Source of the DNA: Chloroflexota bacterium
GTDB lineage: Bacteria > Chloroflexota > Dehalococcoidia > Bin125
Length of the DNA stretch: 64,000 nucleotides
Assembly: GCA_026707145.1 (NCBI GenBank)
Contig: JAPOXK010000011.1
Span: 285,908 to 349,907 of the forward strand
Reading direction: 5' to 3'
Shown: positions 1 through 8,387 of the stretch, one piece after another
Layout: each line of letters opens with the position of its first letter
Position numbering within the stretch: the stretch's first letter is position 1
Translations under genes and position numbers: made by a program
The notes under the pieces: generated by a model
Database searches by the model: none
What the model saw: only the letters and a program-made list of their open reading frames with translations
Told to the model about the DNA's origin: nothing

Positions 1-57
1 GCGGTGATGGCGGACCCAGCGGTGCAAGATGCCTACCTCGGGAGTCAGTACCGGTGA
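1..57 (+). CDS. livG: Branched-chain amino acid ABC transporter ATPase LivG, C-terminal end (partial)
   Basis: Only the last 18 codons are in the window. They read AVMADPAVQDAYLGSQYR and stop at 55-57. The VQDAYLG ending is the usual C-terminus of LivG-type ATPases of the hydrophobic amino acid transporter (HAAT) family. The stop overlaps the GTG start of livF (GTGA), as expected for translationally coupled livG-livF. The start and all nucleotide-binding motifs lie outside the window, so the call rests on the tail plus context. Confidence 0.75.
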   Translation, partial: AVMADPAVQDAYLGSQYR

Positions 58-773
58 CGCTGTTGGAAGCGCGCGGGATCAGCGCCGGCTACGGCGCCGC
101 CGAGATCATCCACGATGTCTCACTCCGCGTCGGCGACGCGGAGATCGTCACCATTATCGGACCCAACGGCGCCGGCAAATCGACCCTGCTCAAGACCATC
201 TTCGGCCTGCTCCGCTCCTCCAGGGGGCGGATTACCTTTCGGGGCAGCGATGTCACGCGCGCCTCGGCGCCCAAGATGGTCGCGGCCGGCGCGGCGCTGG
301 TACCTCAGACGGACAACGTCTTCCCTTCCCTGAACGTGCGCGAGAATCTCCAGCTGGGCGGCTACCGCCGTCGGCGCGGCACGGCCGTGCGGCTCGCTGA
401 GATCCTGCGTCTCTTCCCGGATCTCGGTCACCGTCCCGCCGAGCGCGCTGCCAACCTTTCCGGCGGGCAGCGGCAGATGCTCGCGATCGGGCGCGCCTTG
501 ATGCTGGACCCCGTCCTGCTCTGCCTGGACGAACCGACCGCGAGCCTCTCGCCGCGCATGCGCAGCCAAATCTTCGAGCGGATCCGGGCGATCAATGAGC
601 AGGGCGTCGCGATCCTGATGGTGGAGCAGAACGCAAAAGAAGCGCTGCGCCTCTCCGATCGCGGCTACGTGCTGGTGGCGGGCCGCAATGCGCTGGAGCA
701 GCCTGGGGAGCAGCTGTTGGCGAATCCGGATGTGGGACGGCTCTTCTTGGGTCAAGAGACCGCATCCGCGTAG
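54..773 (+). CDS. livF: Branched-chain amino acid/amide ABC transporter ATPase LivF
   Basis: Cytoplasmic ATPase of 239 aa powering a HAAT-family uptake system (leucine/isoleucine/valine, or amides and urea in related systems). Walker A GPNGAGKST is near residues 36-44, the signature LSGGQ near 135-139, Walker B LLCLDEPTASLSP near 155-167, and the switch histidine region is replaced by VEQN, which is typical of LivF. GTG start at 54 overlaps the upstream stop. It is followed immediately by the permease genes livH and livM, with the binding protein gene convergent downstream, so a complete transporter is encoded. The substrate cannot be read from the ATPase. Confidence 0.92.
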   Translation: MTLLEARGISAGYGAAEIIHDVSLRVGDAEIVTIIGPNGAGKSTLLKTIFGLLRSSRGRITFRGSDVTRASAPKMVAAGAALVPQTDNVFPSLNVRENLQLGGYRRRRGTAVRLAEILRLFPDLGHRPAERAANLSGGQRQMLAIGRALMLDPVLLCLDEPTASLSPRMRSQIFERIRAINEQGVAILMVEQNAKEALRLSDRGYVLVAGRNALEQPGEQLLANPDVGRLFLGQETASA

Positions 774-777
774 GAGC

Positions 778-1685
778 ATGCCACGGATATCGCACAGCTA
801 GTCATTGTTGGCATTGTTTCCGGCTCGATCATCGGGCTGGGGGCGATCGGGCTGACCCTGAGCTACGGCGTGCTGAAGTTCGCCAACTTCGCCCACGGCG
901 ACTTGATGACGCTGGGGATGTTCCTGGCGCTCGCAGTGGTCGTCGATGCGGGGCTCCATGGGGGGGCGATCGGTCCGCTCTCCTTCGGCTGGGGGATGAT
1001 CCCGGCCGCGCTGGTCGCCATGGCCGGAGTAGCACTGGTCGTACTGGGCTTGGATTGGCTCGTCTTCCGCCGTTTGCGCGCTCGCGGCGGCGGGTTCATC
1101 ACGATGGCCGTCGCCAGCCTGGGGATCGGCATCGGCTTACGCGCGATCGTGCAGCTGATCTGGGGCCCCACTGCCTTCCGTTACCAGTCCGGCATCAACG
1201 AGGCCACGACCATCTTCTGGGACCTCAAAGTCAAACCGGACCAGTTCTTCATTTTCGGGCTCACCTTGCTGCTCGTGGTGGTCGTGTACCTGCTGCTGTA
1301 TCGCACCAAACTGGGCAAGGCGATGCGCGCCACCGCGGACAACCCCGACTTGGCCGAAGTCGCGGGGATCGAAACGGAGCAGATCCGTCGCTGGACCTGG
1401 GTGATCGCGGGCTGTCTCATCGCGGTGGCGGGAATCATGCTGGGGATCCAAGCGCAGCTGCGCTTCAGTGCCGGCTTCCACCTGATCCTGCCGATGTTCG
1501 CCGCCGTGATCCTGGGCGGGATCGGCAATCCCTGGGGCGCGCTCGTGGGGGGCATGGTGGTTGGGATCTCGCAGGAGGTCTCGACGGAGTGGATCAACAC
1601 GGGGCTGAAGCCTGCCGTGCCCTTCCTGATTTTGATCCTGATGTTGCTGCTGCGCCCGCGGGGGCTGTTCGGTTCGACGATCTAG
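778..1685 (+). CDS. livH: Branched-chain amino acid ABC transporter permease LivH, start codon region frame-disrupted
   Basis: Integral membrane permease. The body has the family hallmark KFANFAHGDLMTLG in the second helix and the EAA-like GGIGNPWGALVGG near the C-terminus; the gene stops 3 nt before livM. The reading frame opens right after the livF stop (771-773), and residues typical of the first helix (VIVGIVSGSIIGLGAIGLTL) are encoded from about 801. This frame has no ATG, GTG or TTG before the GTG at 870, which would delete the first helix. An ATG with an upstream GGAG sits at 778 but in another frame, hitting TAG at 799. One extra G after that ATG would give MATDIAQL and join the frames. 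Either a 1-nt deletion, an assembly error, or a rare start such as ATT at 804. Confidence 0.85.
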
Positions 1686-1688
1686 AGG

Positions 1689-2801
1689 ATGTCTGTGGAC
1701 CTTTTCGCCATCGACCTGATCGTACTGGTGACTTTCGGCGGTGCCGTCAATTGGACGGTGGGCTTCCTGACGACGGTCGCCATCTTCGGCATCGTCGCGC
1801 TGGGGCTCAACCTTCAATGGGGTTACACGGGCGTCTTCAACTTCGGCGTCGTGGCGTTCTTCATGGTGGGCGCCTACACCAGCGCTCTGCTGACCCTTCC
1901 CCATCCGGACGCCGTCATGGTCACCCCGTCCGGTGCCGAGGTGACGGGGGTTCTCGACTATGCCGGCGGCTTCGGCTTGCCCGTTCCCGTTGGCTGGTTG
2001 GCGGGCATGGGGGCGGCGGGGGCGCTGGCGCTGATCGTCGGCTTGCCGACGCTGCGCCTCCGTCACGACTTCCTCGCGATCGCGACGATCGGCATCGCGG
2101 CCATCCTGCGCAGTATCGCCAACTCGATCGAAGGACTGGTCAATCGCTCCAGCGGCCTGAGCGGGATCCCCCGCTTCTTGGATGAGCTTGCGAGCGGAGA
2201 GGACTACCGCTGGGTGCTTTTGGGGATCGCGCTGCTGATGCTGATCGTCGTGTATCTGGCCCTGCAGCGGACCGTGGACTCGCCTTGGGGGCGGGTGCTC
2301 CGCGCGATCCGTGAGAACGAGGACACGGCCAAAGCGGCGGGCAAGAACACGGTCAGCTTCCGCATGCAGAGTTTCGTGCTGGGCGGGATGATCATGGGGC
2401 TCGGTGGGGCGATCTTCGCGCACCGCTTCGGCGCGATCGCGCCGACCTCGTTCAGTGACCTGCTGGGGACGTTCCTCATCTGGGCGATGCTGATGGTGGG
2501 CGGCAGCGGCAATAACCGCGGCGCGCTCTTGGGCGCGCTCTTGGTGGGCTTCTTCTGGTTCGGGACGCCCTTGATCCAGGAGGACCTGCCGGACTTTTTG
2601 GGCAACCGCGTCTTCATGATCCGGCAGCTGGTGATCGGACTGTTGATCGTCGTCTTCGTCGTCGCGCGGCCGCAGGGAATCCTGCCCGAGCGGCGGCGTG
2701 TCAGTCGCTTCGTCAGTGACCCCGACTCCGCTGGAGGGCGCTGGGCTAGCCTGCGTGCCCGTTTCGCGGGTTCCGGGCCACGCTCTTCGCCGGAGGCGTG
2801 A
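1689..2801 (+). CDS. livM: Branched-chain amino acid ABC transporter permease LivM
   Basis: Second membrane subunit of the HAAT transporter, 370 aa with about eight to nine hydrophobic segments. Family motifs visible include LGLNLQWGYTGVFNFG near residue 40, the LRLRHDFLAIATIGIAAI stretch near 125, the DSPWGRVLRAIRENEDTAKAAGKN loop near 195, and a late GGSGNNRGALLGA motif. The start ATG at 1689 follows the livH stop by 3 nt with AGAGG just before it. The C-terminal tail after about residue 330 is hydrophilic and low in conservation. Same operon as livF and livH. Confidence 0.92.
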   Translation: MSVDLFAIDLIVLVTFGGAVNWTVGFLTTVAIFGIVALGLNLQWGYTGVFNFGVVAFFMVGAYTSALLTLPHPDAVMVTPSGAEVTGVLDYAGGFGLPVPVGWLAGMGAAGALALIVGLPTLRLRHDFLAIATIGIAAILRSIANSIEGLVNRSSGLSGIPRFLDELASGEDYRWVLLGIALLMLIVVYLALQRTVDSPWGRVLRAIRENEDTAKAAGKNTVSFRMQSFVLGGMIMGLGGAIFAHRFGAIAPTSFSDLLGTFLIWAMLMVGGSGNNRGALLGALLVGFFWFGTPLIQEDLPDFLGNRVFMIRQLVIGLLIVVFVVARPQGILPERRRVSRFVSDPDSAGGRWASLRARFAGSGPRSSPEA

Positions 2802-2827
2802 CGAGACCTTGGGGAAGCCGGGGAGAG

Positions 2828-2867
2828 ACGGACAGCGGGCAGCTCGTCCGTGCTGCCCGCTGTCCGT
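2828..2867. terminator. Bidirectional hairpin between convergent livM and livK
   Basis: A perfect 16-bp inverted repeat (2828-2843 with 2852-2867) with an 8-nt loop lies in the 82-nt gap between the livM stop and the livK stop. It is GC-rich and has no long T run on either side, so it may act as a factor-assisted or purely structural terminator serving both strands. Position and symmetry are seen directly; the terminator role is inferred. Confidence 0.7.
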
Positions 2868-2883
2868 TGCGCCTGGTTGCTGG

Positions 2884-4242
2884 TCAGTTCGACAGGTCGA
2901 ACGGAACCTCTCTCAGGTCGACGATCGTGCCGTCCTGGTATTGCCAGATACCGATGAAGCCGGTGAGCACGTCGCCGTTCGCGTCCCAGTCGACGCTGGT
3001 GGCGGCGCCCTCGTAATTGATGGTGTTGCCGGCGCGCACGGCGGCCAGCGCGGCGGCCACGCCTTCGGCGCCGGCCGTTGCGACTTCGCCGCCGCCGCCG
3101 CAGACCTGCGGCAAGGCGTCGCGGATGGCTACGCCGTCGGTCGAGCCGGCGGCTTCGACGGCCAGTGCGAGGCAGATCGCTGCGTCGTACGTCTCGGCGA
3201 CGAAGGGCACCGTCGGGAGCGCGCCGTATTCGGCGATGTAGGCGGCTTCCCACGCCTGACTGCTCGCTGTGCCGGGACCGCCGGTGGGCGCGGTGCCCTT
3301 GGAGCCGTTGAGGAACTCGGCCCCGATCGCGTCGATGAGCTCCTGGCTGCGGGTTCCGTCGACGAAGAGGAACTGGTCGAACAGATCGCTCTCCAGCGCC
3401 TCCCGGATGTAGACCATCGCCTCGGTTGGGAATCCGATTGCGACAAGCACGCGGGCGCCGTTCGCCGCGGCCGCTTGCAGCTCTGCCAGGTAGGTTGCCT
3501 GTTCACCCTCGTAGGATGCGGGGGTTGCCCTGCCCTCGAAGGCTTCGACAAAAGCTTCGGAAAGCCCCTGACCGTACGGATCGTTGACGAAGAGCACGCC
3601 GACGTTGTCGAAGCCTTCGTCCATCGCCAGCTGCGCCAGGACGGGCCCCTGAGCCGCGTCCGAGGTGGTACTGCGGAACAGGAAGCCGTTGTCGTTCACT
3701 ACCGTGATCGCCGGCGCCGTCGCGGATGGCGAGATCGTGGGAATCCCGGCGGGGCCGATAACGCTCTCGCCCACCGGTACGGTCACGTCGCTGGCGAGCG
3801 GCCCGACGATGGCGTGGACGCCTTCGATATCAATCAACCGGCGGGCTTCCTCCGCGCCCTGCACCGGATCCAGCATGGTGTCGCCCGTGGCCGCCAGGAT
3901 CACGTCCTGACCCAGGACGCCGCCGCCGGCGTTGATGTGCTTGATCGCCAGATCGACGCCGGTCTGGATAGGCGGCCCGAACTCCGCGATCGGACCCGAG
4001 AAGTCCGCCAGGAAGCCGATGCGTAGCGGGCCCTCGCTGACCGGCGCGGCGTCTCCCGTATCCAGGGTCTGGGCACTGGGTGCTTCGGGCGCCGCAGGCG
4101 CGGTCTCATCGTCGTCGCCACAGGCCGCGGCGACCAGCGCGACCATCGCCAACGCCGCGACCAACAGCAGGGCGGGACGGCTCAAGCCGAGCCGCCAGTC
4201 TCTCAGCCGGGGGGTCTCATGGTGATAGCCTGGCTCGCGCAT
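2884..4242 (-). CDS. Branched-chain amino acid/amide ABC transporter substrate-binding lipoprotein
   Basis: Solute-binding protein of the Peripla_BP_6/LivK type, 452 aa. After a short charged N-terminus a hydrophobic segment ends in the lipobox VAAAC at about residue 37, followed by an acidic GDDDE stretch, the style of lipoproteins in monoderm bacteria. The mature domain starts LRIGFLADFSGPIAEFGPP and includes the VHAIVGPLASDVTVPVG and VNDPYGQGLSEAF motifs of the family. The ATG at 4242 was chosen because GGAGG sits 7 nt upstream; the open frame continues further but without family similarity. It is convergent with livFHM and probably their partner. Ligand unknown: amino acids, short-chain amides and urea are all possible. 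Confidence 0.9.
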   Translation of the reverse strand: MREPGYHHETPRLRDWRLGLSRPALLLVAALAMVALVAAACGDDDETAPAAPEAPSAQTLDTGDAAPVSEGPLRIGFLADFSGPIAEFGPPIQTGVDLAIKHINAGGGVLGQDVILAATGDTMLDPVQGAEEARRLIDIEGVHAIVGPLASDVTVPVGESVIGPAGIPTISPSATAPAITVVNDNGFLFRSTTSDAAQGPVLAQLAMDEGFDNVGVLFVNDPYGQGLSEAFVEAFEGRATPASYEGEQATYLAELQAAAANGARVLVAIGFPTEAMVYIREALESDLFDQFLFVDGTRSQELIDAIGAEFLNGSKGTAPTGGPGTASSQAWEAAYIAEYGALPTVPFVAETYDAAICLALAVEAAGSTDGVAIRDALPQVCGGGGEVATAGAEGVAAALAAVRAGNTINYEGAATSVDWDANGDVLTGFIGIWQYQDGTIVDLREVPFDLSN

Positions 4243-4428
4243 CGCCCCTCCTTCGGAAACGCCGCGCTCCGCGAGTATCCGGAAACGCGAATCGCTGGAA
4301 ACTGTGAGGAAGCGCGCCCATTCCACGTGGCGCGCCGTCCACGAACGAAGGTTAACATGGCGATCCCGCCTCGGGCGACCGCGCCAGCGCGGGCCGCCCT
4401 TGATCGGTCCAAGTGATGAAGGGGTGCG

Positions 4429-4908
4429 ATGACAGAGAGATTGAGTGCCGAGGCCCAGCGCGTCCAGGATGTGATCGCCGCCGCTGGGCTGGAATTGGAA
4501 GTACGCGAGCTGCCGGCGAGTACCCGGACGGCCGCAGAGGCGGCGGGCGCGATCGGCTGCGAGGTATCCCAGATCGCCAAATCGCTCGTCTTTCATCGCC
4601 GGGAATCGGATGCACCGCTCTTGGTGATTGCCAGCGGGAGCAATCGCGTGAACGGCGAGGCCGTCTCCGCTCTGATCGGGGAACGGATCACGCTGGCGGC
4701 GGCGGAATTTGTGCAGGCACGGACCGGTTTCACCATCGGCGGCGTGCCCCCGGTTGGGCATGCGTCACCCATGGAGGTCTTCATCGACGAGGATCTCCGG
4801 CGACACGACGAGATCTGGGCGGCCGCGGGTACGTCCCACGCCGTCTTCCGGCTTACCCCAGCCGATCTCGAAGCCCTCACCGGTGGACGCGTGGTGCGCG
4901 TGACCTAG
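4429..4908 (+). CDS. YbaK/EbsC-family aminoacyl-tRNA deacylase
   Basis: Protein of 159 aa covering the whole YbaK/ProX editing domain (usual length 150-170). Members hydrolyse mischarged aminoacyl-tRNAs such as Ala- or Cys-tRNAPro in trans. The conserved lysine in QIAKSLVF (about residue 51), the ASGSNRVN segment and the GGVPPVGH loop near residues 105-112 are all present. A GGGGTGCG-type ribosome-binding region lies just before the ATG. It is divergent from the livK-like gene across a 186-nt gap that must hold both promoters. Substrate specificity within the family is not predictable here. Confidence 0.88.
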   Translation: MTERLSAEAQRVQDVIAAAGLELEVRELPASTRTAAEAAGAIGCEVSQIAKSLVFHRRESDAPLLVIASGSNRVNGEAVSALIGERITLAAAEFVQARTGFTIGGVPPVGHASPMEVFIDEDLRRHDEIWAAAGTSHAVFRLTPADLEALTGGRVVRVT

Positions 4909-5017
4909 ACTTCGTGCCTCTTCGGAGATTCAGGCGCGAGCAGGCTTTCCGGCGTCCAGTGCGAGTGCAAGCCCGCACTGTGCTCACCGCCGAGATGGAG
5001 AGGGAAGGAGCATCCGC

Positions 5018-5824
5018 ATGAGTGAAGAGCGCATCCTCATCCGTCGGGAAGGACACGTGGTCTGGCTGATCTTCAACCGTCCCGAACGCCTCAACGCGAT
5101 GACCGTCGAGAGCTGGAGCCGCATGGGCGAGCTCTTGGCCGAGGTGGACGCCGATCGCGACGTGCGCTGTGTGGTGCTGGCGGGGGAGGGCCGGGCATTT
5201 CTCGCCGGACATGATGTGGAGGAGATCCGCAGTCACAACGAAGGGATCGCGTCGGGTGCTCTGAGCGGCGCGCAGCTGCGCCGTTGGCAGCAGGCCCTGC
5301 AGGACAGCGCTCGTTGGATCCGGCGGCTGCACTGTCCCGTGATCGCGGCCGTGCAGGGCTATGCGCTCGGCGCCGGCTGCGAGACCGTGGCGGCCTGCGA
5401 TCTGGTGGTGGCGGGGCGCGACGCGCAGTTCGGATTCCCCGAGGTCAACATCGGCGTGACGATCACCAACGGCGGTACGTATTTTCTGCCGCGCCAGATC
5501 GGGCTGGCCAAGGCCCGCGAGCTGGCCTACACGGGAGAGTTCATCGACGCCGAGGAGGCGCATCGCATCGGCCTCGTCAATCGGGTGGTGGAGCCCGGCA
5601 CGGAGCGGGAGGAGGCTGAGCGCTTGGCGGCGCGGATCGCCAGCCGCGCCCCGCTGGCCGTGCAGCTCCATAAAACGATGCTCGATCGCGGCCTCGAAAC
5701 GTCGCTGGAGGCCGCCCTCGATTTCGAAACCGAAGCGCTCGTGCAGACGGCAATGACCCGAGACAACCTCGAGGGGGCGGCGGCCTTCTTCGAGAAGCGC
5801 GACCCGCAGTTCACCGGCGAGTAA
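5018..5824 (+). CDS. Enoyl-CoA hydratase/isomerase family protein
   Basis: Crotonase-fold protein, 268 aa. Oxyanion-hole segments are GEGRAFLAGHDVEE near residue 67 and GYALGAGCETVAACD near residue 113. Both acidic residues used by true hydratases are in place (Glu in GAGCET and Glu in GFPEVNIG), so hydratase activity is plausible. The third conserved segment reads TNGGT rather than the common AGGT, so the acyl substrate may be unusual. GGAAGGAG precedes the ATG. It stands alone, with no thiolase or acyl-CoA dehydrogenase nearby, so the pathway is not evident. Confidence 0.88.
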   Translation: MSEERILIRREGHVVWLIFNRPERLNAMTVESWSRMGELLAEVDADRDVRCVVLAGEGRAFLAGHDVEEIRSHNEGIASGALSGAQLRRWQQALQDSARWIRRLHCPVIAAVQGYALGAGCETVAACDLVVAGRDAQFGFPEVNIGVTITNGGTYFLPRQIGLAKARELAYTGEFIDAEEAHRIGLVNRVVEPGTEREEAERLAARIASRAPLAVQLHKTMLDRGLETSLEAALDFETEALVQTAMTRDNLEGAAAFFEKRDPQFTGE

Positions 5825-5851
5825 TCCCTAGCCTGTGCCGTGCTCTTGTAT

Positions 5852-5874
5852 CCCCTGCAATCGCGGGGCAGGGG
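5852..5874. terminator. Short hairpin between convergent genes
   Basis: A 7-bp GC-only stem apart from one T/A pair (5852-5858 with 5868-5874), loop 9 nt, lies in the 65-nt gap between the enoyl-CoA hydratase and the opposing amidohydrolase. There is no clear T run, so the assignment is tentative. Confidence 0.35.
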
Positions 5875-5889
5875 CCGGTTTCACGGCGA

Positions 5890-7479
5890 CTAGTCGCGCC
5901 CCCGCCGCAAAGCGCGTCCCGGCAGGGCGCCGGTATGCGTGCCGCGCTCGATGACGGTCCGGCCGTTGACGATGACGTACTCGATCCCGGTTGGGAAGGC
6001 GCGCGGCGTCTCCCGGGTTGCACGCGCATCGACCGCTTCCGGGTCGAAGATCACGATGTCCGCCTTGTAGCCGTCGCGCAGGAGACCGCGGTCGCGGAGG
6101 CCCAGGCGCCGGGCGGGAGCGGCGGTCATCTTACGGATCGCTTCCGGCAGGGAGAGATGGCCTTCCTCGCGGACGAAGCGGCCCAGCACGAGAGGAAAGC
6201 AGCCGTAGGTTCGGGGACTGGGCCAGTCGCCGAAGACGATCGCATCGCTGGCGATCATCCCCTGGGGATGGGCCACGAAGTGCGGGATCGTGGCTTCGGT
6301 CACCCAGGCCCCGACCCAAGTCACGTGCAGCTCCTCCTCCAGGAGGAGGTCCAGCAGCGCCTCGGCCGGCTCCTGCCGGCGCATCGCCGCGATCTCCGGG
6401 ATCAGCCGTCCGTCGTAGGGAGCGTTCTCCGGCCGGCGGAACGAGGTCAGCCAGCCGACCTCCCAGCGCAATACTCGGTCCTTGCTGGTCAGCGCCTCCT
6501 TGATCCGCGCGCGCTCGTTGGGGTTGCGCAGCGCCTCCATGAGGCGCTCGGGGCCGCCGTTCTTGGCCCAGCTGGGGATCAAGATCGTGGCGGTCGTGGA
6601 GGAGTACGGGTAGGTGTAGCAATCGAAGGTGACATCGCGTCCCTCCGTGCGAGCGGCATCGACCAGGTCCAGGTACGCCTCGGCCGCGGCCGGACTGCCG
6701 AGCGGCTGGTAGTAGTGCGTGAAGTGGACGGCGCCCCCGCTCATGCGCCCGATATCGAGCGCCTCTTCCCAGGGCCGCAGCGCTCCCTGGCGGCGCAGCT
6801 GCGAGCGGGTGTGCGTGTGGTAAAAGCCGCCGGAGCGCGCCGCCTCCGTCATCAGGGATGCCAGCTCCCGGCGATCCGCGTACGAGCCCGGCGGATAATC
6901 GAGCCCCGACGAGAGCGCCCAGGCGCCGTCCTCGGTCGCTTCGCGCAGCACCGCGCGCATCTCCGCGATCTCCCGTTCCGTCGCCGGCCGCTCTTCCCAC
7001 CCGACCGCCCAGATCCGCAGCGGCGCGTTGCCCAGGATGAAGGCCATGTTGACCGCGACGGCGTTGTCGAGCTTCTGCAGAAGATCGGCGACGGTCAGCC
7101 AGTCCGCCGGTACCGGGGGGTAGCTGTTCAGCCCGCTGTCCATCCAGATGAAGCGGTCGCGCTCCGCCGCGCTCTTGAACGGCGCGTGCGAGATCCCGTC
7201 GACCCCGATCAGCTCGGTCGTGACGCCCTGGCGCACCTTGGGCTCATGCTCGGGGGCGCCGAGGATGGTCAGGCCGGCGTGCGAGTGGAGATCGATGAAG
7301 CCGGGGCAGACGATGCAGCCTCTGGCGTCGATCGACCGCGCCGCGTGCAGATCACCGGCCCCGCCGCGGCGCACGGCCAGCGTATCGCCCTCGACGATGA
7401 CCGTGCCGGCGAACCCCGGCTCGCCGCTGCCGTCGATGATGGTGCCGTTGCTGATGAGCAGATCAACCACGAACCACAT
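5890..7479 (-). CDS. N-acyl-D-amino-acid deacylase family amidohydrolase
   Basis: Amidohydrolase-superfamily protein of 529 aa, the normal size of D-aminoacylases, which cleave N-acyl-D-amino acids into D-amino acid and fatty or acetic acid. The N-terminal beta-sandwich strand LLISNGTIIDGSGEPGF and the metal-binding GFIDLHSHAG (about residue 62) are present, as is the FTHYYQPLGS segment. The C-terminus has the KADIVIFDPE return strand and ends with YVIVNGRTVIERG. The next gene upstream is tRNA-Ser in the opposite direction. A second, only moderately similar paralogue lies at 59.3 kb. D-aminoacylase, dihydropyrimidinase-like or other amidase activities are all possible. Confidence 0.85.
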   Translation of the reverse strand: MWFVVDLLISNGTIIDGSGEPGFAGTVIVEGDTLAVRRGGAGDLHAARSIDARGCIVCPGFIDLHSHAGLTILGAPEHEPKVRQGVTTELIGVDGISHAPFKSAAERDRFIWMDSGLNSYPPVPADWLTVADLLQKLDNAVAVNMAFILGNAPLRIWAVGWEERPATEREIAEMRAVLREATEDGAWALSSGLDYPPGSYADRRELASLMTEAARSGGFYHTHTRSQLRRQGALRPWEEALDIGRMSGGAVHFTHYYQPLGSPAAAEAYLDLVDAARTEGRDVTFDCYTYPYSSTTATILIPSWAKNGGPERLMEALRNPNERARIKEALTSKDRVLRWEVGWLTSFRRPENAPYDGRLIPEIAAMRRQEPAEALLDLLLEEELHVTWVGAWVTEATIPHFVAHPQGMIASDAIVFGDWPSPRTYGCFPLVLGRFVREEGHLSLPEAIRKMTAAPARRLGLRDRGLLRDGYKADIVIFDPEAVDARATRETPRAFPTGIEYVIVNGRTVIERGTHTGALPGRALRRGRD

Positions 7480-7559
7480 TCTCCCACCGCTCGGCGCGCC
7501 ATGACTCTACCCCAGCCGTGGCGCAAGGGTGGGGTCGCGAGGGACTACGATGGAGGCGC

Positions 7560-7649
7560 GGAGGGGTGGCAGAGCGGCTGATTGCGGCGGTCTTGAAAAC
7601 CGCTAGACGCCTCGGCGTCTCGGGGGTTCGAATCCCTCCCCCTCCGCCA
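7560..7649 (+). tRNA. tRNA-Ser (anticodon UGA)
   Basis: Class II tRNA. The acceptor stem GGAGGGG (7560-7566) pairs with CCCCTCC (7639-7645), followed by discriminator G and an encoded CCA. The anticodon stem GCGGT/ACCGC encloses loop CTTGAAA, giving anticodon TGA. A long variable arm follows (GACGCCTCGGCGTC hairpin), diagnostic of serine. The T loop TTCGAAT is standard. It is the only RNA gene recognised in the window and marks the left edge of a compositionally different stretch. Confidence 0.97.
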
Positions 7650-8387
7650 GTTCATGTCAAAAGATGCTTATTTTGTAGTGAACAATCGAATCTACCGATT
7701 TTAGTTATTACCTATAGTGTCATCTTTGGATGGCGTCACTGGAGAGCAGGGTCCCCGGGAAGCAACTGCGCTACCCAGTTGGAGCTGAATACCGAAGGCT
7801 GCCGCGCGTCCGCATCTAGTGTTACTCGCACATTTCGCTCCGCTCGGTGTTCAGATTCGGCGCTAGCGATCGCCTAGTGCGGTTGAGATTCTTCCAGCGG
7901 GACTGCATCCGTCCCCAGTCATCCCTTCGCTAGCCACCACGTTCGTCACACACCTCGCCGGGTCGCGAATGGACGATACCCATGACCTGCGAAGTTGACG
8001 CTGTGGTTTCGGGCAACGCATCAGCTCCTCTGACAGCAAGAAGCGCTATGCAAGAAGGAATGCGCTTGCTTTCGCCGGAGCGATACCCAACTCGACAGTG
8101 ATGGCGCCAATAACCTGCTGGACTGGGTGTTTGATTGCAGCAGTTCGACGCCGGATGTGAGTTCGCGCACGACGCGGGAGCTGATGTCTAGCAGCACGAT
8201 GTGAACCGTGTGCCACGGCGTATCGGGGCCATCACCAGTAGTCCGCTCTTGGCAACCAAGGCGGCCGAAGGTGGCTCAGAACCGTCTGTGCAGGGTTCCC
8301 CTCAGCACTTCTGGCGGAGTTAGGGGGTGCTTGTCTCTCCGTGCTCGTACTGCTAGTAGACTTCTTGCGGGAGTGAACGCCTTGGCG
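7650..8387. other. Gene-poor, AT-richer stretch downstream of tRNA-Ser
   Basis: About 740 nt without a supportable gene. The first 80 nt after the tRNA are clearly AT-rich compared with every flanking gene. Stop codons are frequent in all frames and no open frame has a recognisable product. I looked for a repeat of the tRNA 3' end downstream (attachment-site duplication) and did not see one. The likely explanation is a decayed insertion at the tRNA. Confidence 0.5.
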
